11,380 bases of DNA from an uncultured Eubacterium sp. Its GTDB lineage: Bacteria > Bacillota > Clostridia > Lachnospirales > Lachnospiraceae. The notes under the pieces were generated by a model, which saw nothing but the letters and a program-made list of their open reading frames with translations, was not told the DNA's origin and did not search any database. A program made the position numbers and the translations under genes. The stretch spans positions 1 through 11,380 of the forward strand of contig CAKRKO010000084.1 of the NCBI GenBank assembly GCA_934358495.1, given 5' to 3'. Positions within the stretch are counted from its first letter, which is position 1, and each line of letters starts with the position of its first letter. This document shows positions 7,665 through 11,380 of the stretch, piece by piece.

Positions 7665-9923
7665 TTACTCCCCCAATTTCCATATATCCTGATTGTATTC
7701 CCGGATGGTACGGTCAGAAGAAAAGAACCCTGCATTACTGATATTCACCAGCATTTTCTTTGCCCATGTTTTGCGGTCTGTATAATCTTCCAGTGCCCGT
7801 TCTTTTGTTCGGATATAATCTTCCAGATCCAGGAATGTCATAAACCAGTCTTTGTTTTTCAGTTCACTGCTTAAACGCTCTAAATTTTCTTTCTTTCCAA
7901 TCTCCATCATCTGTGGACCGGTGATAAATTCCACAGCCTTTTGGATCAACGGATTTTTTGTATAATAATCAGATGGTCTGTAATCACTTTTTTCATAATG
8001 TGCAATTACTTCATCACTCTTTGCACCAAAGATATAGATATTGTCATCTCCGACAAACTGATGGATTTCCACATTTGCACCATCTTCTGTTCCAAGTGTC
8101 ACTGCTCCGTTCAGCATAAATTTCATGTTTCCGGTTCCGCTTGCCTCTTTGGATGCAAGTGAAATCTGTTCTGAAATATCACATGCCGGGATTAGTTTTT
8201 CTGCTAATGTAACGTTATAATTTTCTACCATGACCACATTCAGATACGGACTTACTTCCGGATCCTGATGGATCAGTTCCTGCAGGCAGAGGATCAGATG
8301 AATGATATCTTTGGCGATCACATAAGCCGGTGCCGCTTTTGCGCCAAAAATCACCGTGATCGGAGTCTTTGGCAATTTTCCGCTTTTTATTTCCAGATAT
8401 TTATAAATCACATACAATGCGTTCATCTGCTGCCGTTTATACTCATGAAGCCGTTTGATCTGAATGTCAAACACAGAATCCTCATTCAGTTCTATGCCCT
8501 GTGTCCGTTTCAGATACTCTGACAGTTGATGTTTATTTTCTTTTTTTATCCGCAGAAGATTCTGCAGTGACTGTTCATCCTCCACAAACTTCTCCAGCTT
8601 CTTTAACTCTGCTGCATCTTTTTTGTATCCATCACCAATCCACTCCGTGATCTGATCTGCCAGCAATGGATTACAATGGAGCAGCCAGCGGCGAAACGTA
8701 ATTCCGTTTGTCTTGTTATTAAATTTCTCCGGATAAAGCTGATAAAAATTATGAAGTTCTGTCTCTTTCAGTATTTCTGTATGCAAAGCTGCAACGCCAT
8801 TTACGCTGAATCCGTAATGGATATCGATGTGTGCCATATGAACCACGTCGTTACGGTCAATGACAGCCACACTTTCATCCGCATATTTCCGTCGTACTTT
8901 ATCATCTAAAATTTCAATAATCGGCACCAGCTGTGGTACGATTTCCTGCAGATAATGCAGTGGCCATTTTTCCAATGCTTCCGCCAAAATTGTATGATTG
9001 GTATATGCACAGGTGCGGCTTACCACATCAATCGCATCATCCACAGAAAGTCCCCGGGCAATTAATAAACGGATCAGCTCCGGGATGATCATCGTCGGAT
9101 GTGTATCATTGATCTGGATGACTGCATAATCCGGCAAATCATAGAGGTTACATCCCCGCGCTTCACATTCTTTCAAAATCAGCTGTGCACCATTACTTAC
9201 CATGAAATACTGCTGATAAATACGAAGCTTGCGGCCATCTTCATCACTGTCATCCGGATAGAGGAATAAGGTCAGATTTTTGGCAATTTCTTTTTTATCG
9301 AAAGAAATCCCATCCTGTACCATGCTCTCATCCACAGAATCTATGTCAAAAAGTTGTAGTTTATTGGTACGGTTACCATATCCGGTTACCAGAATTTCGT
9401 ACATGACAGACTGTAATGTCATATTTCCAAAAGACACCGGGAAACTGACATCCGTACGTTTTAACCAGCCACTCCGGTCCATCCACGGATTTTTTGTTTC
9501 TTTCTGCATATGATCCGCAAATTTCTGCTGAAATAATCCAAGATGATAATTCAGTCCAATACCGGCTCCATTGTAACCAAGTGTTGCAATCGAATCCAGG
9601 AAACAGGCTGCCAGCCGGCCCAGTCCTCCGTTTCCAAGAGATGGCTCTGCCTCGATTTCCTCGATTTCACAGATATCTTTTCCATTTGCAGCAAGCATTT
9701 TGCGGACATCCTCATATATTCCGAGATTGATCATATTATTAGACAAAAGTTTTCCGATCAAAAACTCTGCAGATACATAATATACTTTCTTTTTCCCTGC
9801 ATTAGATTCCTTCTGCTCTGCCATATCCTGCACAACAGCCATCAGTGCCTGGTAAATCTCCTGATTACTGCTTTCTGAAATTGTTTTTCCTAATTTTTCC
9901 GATACTAACATTTCCAGCTTCAT
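7665..9923 (-). CDS. glgP: Glycogen/maltodextrin phosphorylase (short GT35 type)
   Basis: Cytosolic pyridoxal-phosphate enzyme that releases glucose-1-phosphate from the non-reducing ends of alpha-1,4-glucans or maltodextrins using phosphate. The protein is 752 residues, shorter than the roughly 800-residue E. coli and animal enzymes but usual for Gram-positive MalP/GlgP. Visible GT35 signatures include YYVSAEFLIGKLLSN, the glycine loop LGNGGLGRLAACFLDS, INDTHPT, YTNHTILAEALEKWP, IQIKRLHEYKRQQ and the cofactor motif EASGTGNMKFMLNG, whose lysine (about residue 601) should bind PLP. The ATG at 9923 is preferred because GAAGGA lies about 8 nt upstream. The in-frame ATG at 9995 has no ribosome site and lies inside the putative -10 box. 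It is the first gene of the cluster, 3 nt before the regulator gene. Whether it acts on stored glycogen or imported maltodextrin (malP) is not settled by sequence. Confidence 0.95.
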   Translation of the reverse strand: MKLEMLVSEKLGKTISESSNQEIYQALMAVVQDMAEQKESNAGKKKVYYVSAEFLIGKLLSNNMINLGIYEDVRKMLAANGKDICEIEEIEAEPSLGNGGLGRLAACFLDSIATLGYNGAGIGLNYHLGLFQQKFADHMQKETKNPWMDRSGWLKRTDVSFPVSFGNMTLQSVMYEILVTGYGNRTNKLQLFDIDSVDESMVQDGISFDKKEIAKNLTLFLYPDDSDEDGRKLRIYQQYFMVSNGAQLILKECEARGCNLYDLPDYAVIQINDTHPTMIIPELIRLLIARGLSVDDAIDVVSRTCAYTNHTILAEALEKWPLHYLQEIVPQLVPIIEILDDKVRRKYADESVAVIDRNDVVHMAHIDIHYGFSVNGVAALHTEILKETELHNFYQLYPEKFNNKTNGITFRRWLLHCNPLLADQITEWIGDGYKKDAAELKKLEKFVEDEQSLQNLLRIKKENKHQLSEYLKRTQGIELNEDSVFDIQIKRLHEYKRQQMNALYVIYKYLEIKSGKLPKTPITVIFGAKAAPAYVIAKDIIHLILCLQELIHQDPEVSPYLNVVMVENYNVTLAEKLIPACDISEQISLASKEASGTGNMKFMLNGAVTLGTEDGANVEIHQFVGDDNIYIFGAKSDEVIAHYEKSDYRPSDYYTKNPLIQKAVEFITGPQMMEIGKKENLERLSSELKNKDWFMTFLDLEDYIRTKERALEDYTDRKTWAKKMLVNISNAGFFSSDRTIREYNQDIWKLGE

Positions 9924-9987
9924 AATAAAATTCCTTCCCGACCTTATAGTCTGTGCTCTCAAAAGAATTTGATACGCAGGAACCGTT

Positions 9988-10004
9988 TGATTCATTGTAT
10001 CATA
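9988..10004 (-). promoter_or_regulatory. Candidate extended -10 promoter of the phosphorylase cluster
   Basis: The minus strand holds TGATACAAT: an extended -10 (TG, one base, then TACAAT at 9999-9994). No good -35 is visible 17 nt upstream, which suits an extended -10 element or activator dependence. A start near 9987 would give a leader of about 64 nt, containing an interrupted palindrome at 9959-9972 (TCAAA, AGAA, TTTGA on the plus strand). Picked by eye. Confidence 0.4.
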
Positions 10005-10060
10005 CTTTTTACTGTTCGTGTGTTTCTGCTTATATTTTATACGGCATTGTTATTTTTTTC

Positions 10061-10090
10061 TTGCAGCATAGTATCCTTTTATAGTACAAT
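10061..10090 (+). promoter_or_regulatory. Candidate sigma-A promoter of the AraC/cupin regulator
   Basis: TTGCAG (10061-10066) and TACAAT (10085-10090) are separated by 18 nt and followed by a short leader with an AAAGGAG ribosome site 6-7 nt before the ATG at 10118. Matches are 4 of 6 and 5 of 6 to the sigma-A consensus. It diverges from the phosphorylase promoter about 60 nt away. Confidence 0.5.
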
Positions 10091-10117
10091 TCTATCAAAA
10101 ACAGAAAGGAGTCCAGC

Positions 10118-10984
10118 ATGAAACAGCCAAAACCAGAACAATACCACGAAAAAAAACGTCATACGGAAGATCAGTTTCCTTATAACACCTATCTGTGCAC
10201 TATACCGGATGATTTTACGGAAGTACCTGTTCACTGGCATGAAGAAGCAGAACTTATCGTCATTCAGAAGGGATCTGGCACAGTTCTTGTAGACCTGACC
10301 CACTATCACGTGACCGCCGGAGATATCATCATTGTTCTTCCGGAACACCTGCATGCCATCAGGGAAATTTCAGGTCAGAAAATGGAATATGAAAATATCA
10401 TTTTTCGCCCGGAATTACTTTCTTCCGATAACCACGACGTCTGTTTTGAAAAATTTCTGTATCCATTGTTCTCCGGACAAATTCACACAGTCGTCCACAT
10501 TCACCCACGTCTGTCCTGCTACCCGAAAATTCATGATCTGATCCAGACAATGGATCAATTATGCAGTAAAAAACCTGGCGGATATCAACTGGCGCTCAAA
10601 GGCTCTCTGTTTCTTTTCATGTTCCAGCTTCTTTCTCTGGACGATAAAAAAGAATTATCCAACATACAGCAACGCTCACTGGACAAGTTGAAATTCATCA
10701 TCACTTTCACAAATGAACACTTGGAAGAATCTATTTCCATTCACCAGATTGCCTCTGCCTGCTATTTCAGTGAATCACACTTCATGAAATTTTTTAAGAC
10801 ACATATGGGCATCAGCTATATCCATTATCTGAATGATGTCCGACTGGCACATGCCAGAAACCTGCTGGTTTCAACAAATCTGTCCATTCTGGAGATTGCA
10901 CAGAAATCCGGTTTTGAAAATGCTTCTTATTTCAACCGGAAGTTCAAAGACAAATATGGCATTACTCCACGCCAGGCAAGATAA
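10118..10984 (+). CDS. AraC-family regulator with N-terminal cupin sensor domain
   Basis: One-component transcription regulator, 288 residues, the usual length for the class. The N-terminal cupin domain (about residues 25-100) has the characteristic PVHWHEEAEL and PEHLHA stretches and probably binds a small sugar or metabolite. The C-terminal AraC domain (about 190-288) has two helix-turn-helix units, around IHQIASACYFSESHFMKFFK and ILEIAQKSGFENASYFNRKF. AAAGGAG supports the start. It is transcribed away from the phosphorylase gene, so by the common pattern for divergent AraC genes it may control that promoter, its own, or both. It would be a second regulatory input besides the two-component system. 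The ligand and target are inferred, not seen. Confidence 0.93.
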   Translation: MKQPKPEQYHEKKRHTEDQFPYNTYLCTIPDDFTEVPVHWHEEAELIVIQKGSGTVLVDLTHYHVTAGDIIIVLPEHLHAIREISGQKMEYENIIFRPELLSSDNHDVCFEKFLYPLFSGQIHTVVHIHPRLSCYPKIHDLIQTMDQLCSKKPGGYQLALKGSLFLFMFQLLSLDDKKELSNIQQRSLDKLKFIITFTNEHLEESISIHQIASACYFSESHFMKFFKTHMGISYIHYLNDVRLAHARNLLVSTNLSILEIAQKSGFENASYFNRKFKDKYGITPRQAR

Positions 10985-11031
10985 GAAAGTATGCTATCAC
11001 CCACTCTCTCGTATGGAATCATCGATAGTAC

Positions 11032-11073
11032 AAAAAAAACGCCGGATATTTTCATCAAATATCCGACGTTTTT
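11032..11073. terminator. Bidirectional intrinsic terminator between convergent genes
   Basis: Arms 11038-11051 and 11057-11070 pair over 14 positions with a 5-nt loop. The one imperfect position is a C/A mismatch on the plus strand but a U-G pair on the minus strand. The plus-strand transcript ends in five T; the minus-strand transcript ends in eight T. It therefore serves the AraC/cupin gene from the left and metK from the right, and is the stronger terminator for metK. Confidence 0.9.
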
Positions 11074-11110
11074 CACGCACTTTATGTAACTGTTCCCTCA
11101 GTTTAAAGGA

Positions 11111-11380
11111 TTACAGATATTTTTTTAATACGTCAACTTTATCAGTTGCTTCCCAAGGAAGATCTACATCTGTACGTCCGAAATGTCCATAAGCAGCTGT
11201 TGCTTTGTAGATCGGTCTTCTTAAGTCAAGCATTTTGATGATTCCAGCCGGACGAAGATCAAAGTTCTCACGAACGATCTCAACCAGTTTCTCATCGGAC
11301 AGTTTTCCTGTTCCGAAGGTATCTACCATGATAGAAGTCGGCTGTGCTACACCGATTGCATAAGAAAGCTGGATCTCGCA
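11111..11380 (-). CDS. metK: S-adenosylmethionine synthetase, C-terminal part (5' part beyond window)
   Basis: The last 89 residues of methionine adenosyltransferase, which makes S-adenosylmethionine from ATP and methionine in the cytosol. The fragment runs from CEIQLSYAIGVAQPTSI through VDTFGTGKLSDEK, NFDLRPAGIIKMLDLRRP and TAAYGHFGRTDVDLPWE to the end DVLKKYL. This is the highly conserved C-terminal domain of MetK, so the identification is secure. The gene is open at the right edge, so the start and any SAM-responsive leader lie outside. It converges with the AraC/cupin gene and ends before the shared terminator. It is a housekeeping gene and marks the right boundary of the sugar cluster. 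Confidence 0.97.
   Translation of the reverse strand, partial: CEIQLSYAIGVAQPTSIMVDTFGTGKLSDEKLVEIVRENFDLRPAGIIKMLDLRRPIYKATAAYGHFGRTDVDLPWEATDKVDVLKKYL

Noticed and set aside
9924..9995. N-terminal extension of the phosphorylase to an ATG at 9995
   Set aside because: No ribosome site precedes it, it overlaps the likely -10 box, and the extra 24 residues resemble no GT35 N-terminus; the ATG at 9923 has a good ribosome site.
9924..10117. Catabolite-repression (cre) site in the phosphorylase leader
   Set aside because: The best candidate, around AAACGGTTCC on the minus strand, lacks the TG half of the consensus and is not palindromic enough to support.
1..11380. CRISPR arrays, tRNA or rRNA genes, insertion sequences, phage or defence genes
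   Set aside because: No regularly spaced repeats, cloverleaf sequences, transposase or recombinase motifs were seen; the window is filled by the genes listed.

Overview
The window looks like chromosomal DNA of a low-to-moderate GC, Gram-positive gut anaerobe, most likely a Lachnospiraceae-type Clostridia (Blautia, Roseburia or Ruminococcus relatives). The grounds are strong AGGAGG-like ribosome sites, a lipobox on the solute-binding protein, a YesM/YesN-type two-component system and a MetK C-terminus of the Firmicutes type. This placement is inferred from protein style. The species cannot be named from the window.

Layout. Almost everything lies on the minus strand and reads from right to left. 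From about 9999 down to 1 there is one tightly packed cluster. It begins with a short-type alpha-glucan phosphorylase (glgP/malP-like). An AraC-type response regulator follows 3 nt later. A YesM-type sensor histidine kinase overlaps it by 29 nt, and a solute-binding-like protein without a lipobox overlaps the kinase by 11 nt. After an 83-nt gap holding a candidate promoter and a 26-bp inverted repeat comes a lipoprotein solute-binding protein. After a second gap containing a GC-rich hairpin come two MalF/MalG-type permease genes joined by a TAATG overlap. The second permease runs off the left edge. A plus-strand AraC/cupin regulator (10118-10984) diverges from the phosphorylase across a 194-nt promoter region. 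It converges on the 3' end of metK, from which it is separated by a bidirectional terminator.

How the parts may work together (inference). The lipoprotein and permeases import an oligosaccharide. The membrane kinase, perhaps assisted by the adjacent lipobox-less binding protein, senses the sugar outside the cell. The response regulator then adjusts expression of the transporter, probably at the promoter just upstream of the lipoprotein gene. The phosphorylase degrades alpha-1,4-glucan to glucose-1-phosphate in the cytosol. Its place at the head of the cluster points to a malto-oligosaccharide or alpha-glucan substrate, but the sequence does not prove the substrate. No ATPase subunit and no glycoside hydrolase are present, so energy is probably supplied by a shared MsmX/MsmK-type ATPase encoded elsewhere.

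The most unusual element is the second, lipobox-less binding protein translationally coupled to the kinase. It recalls three-component sensors such as XylFII-LytS-LytR. The rest of the window is ordinary for this type of genome.
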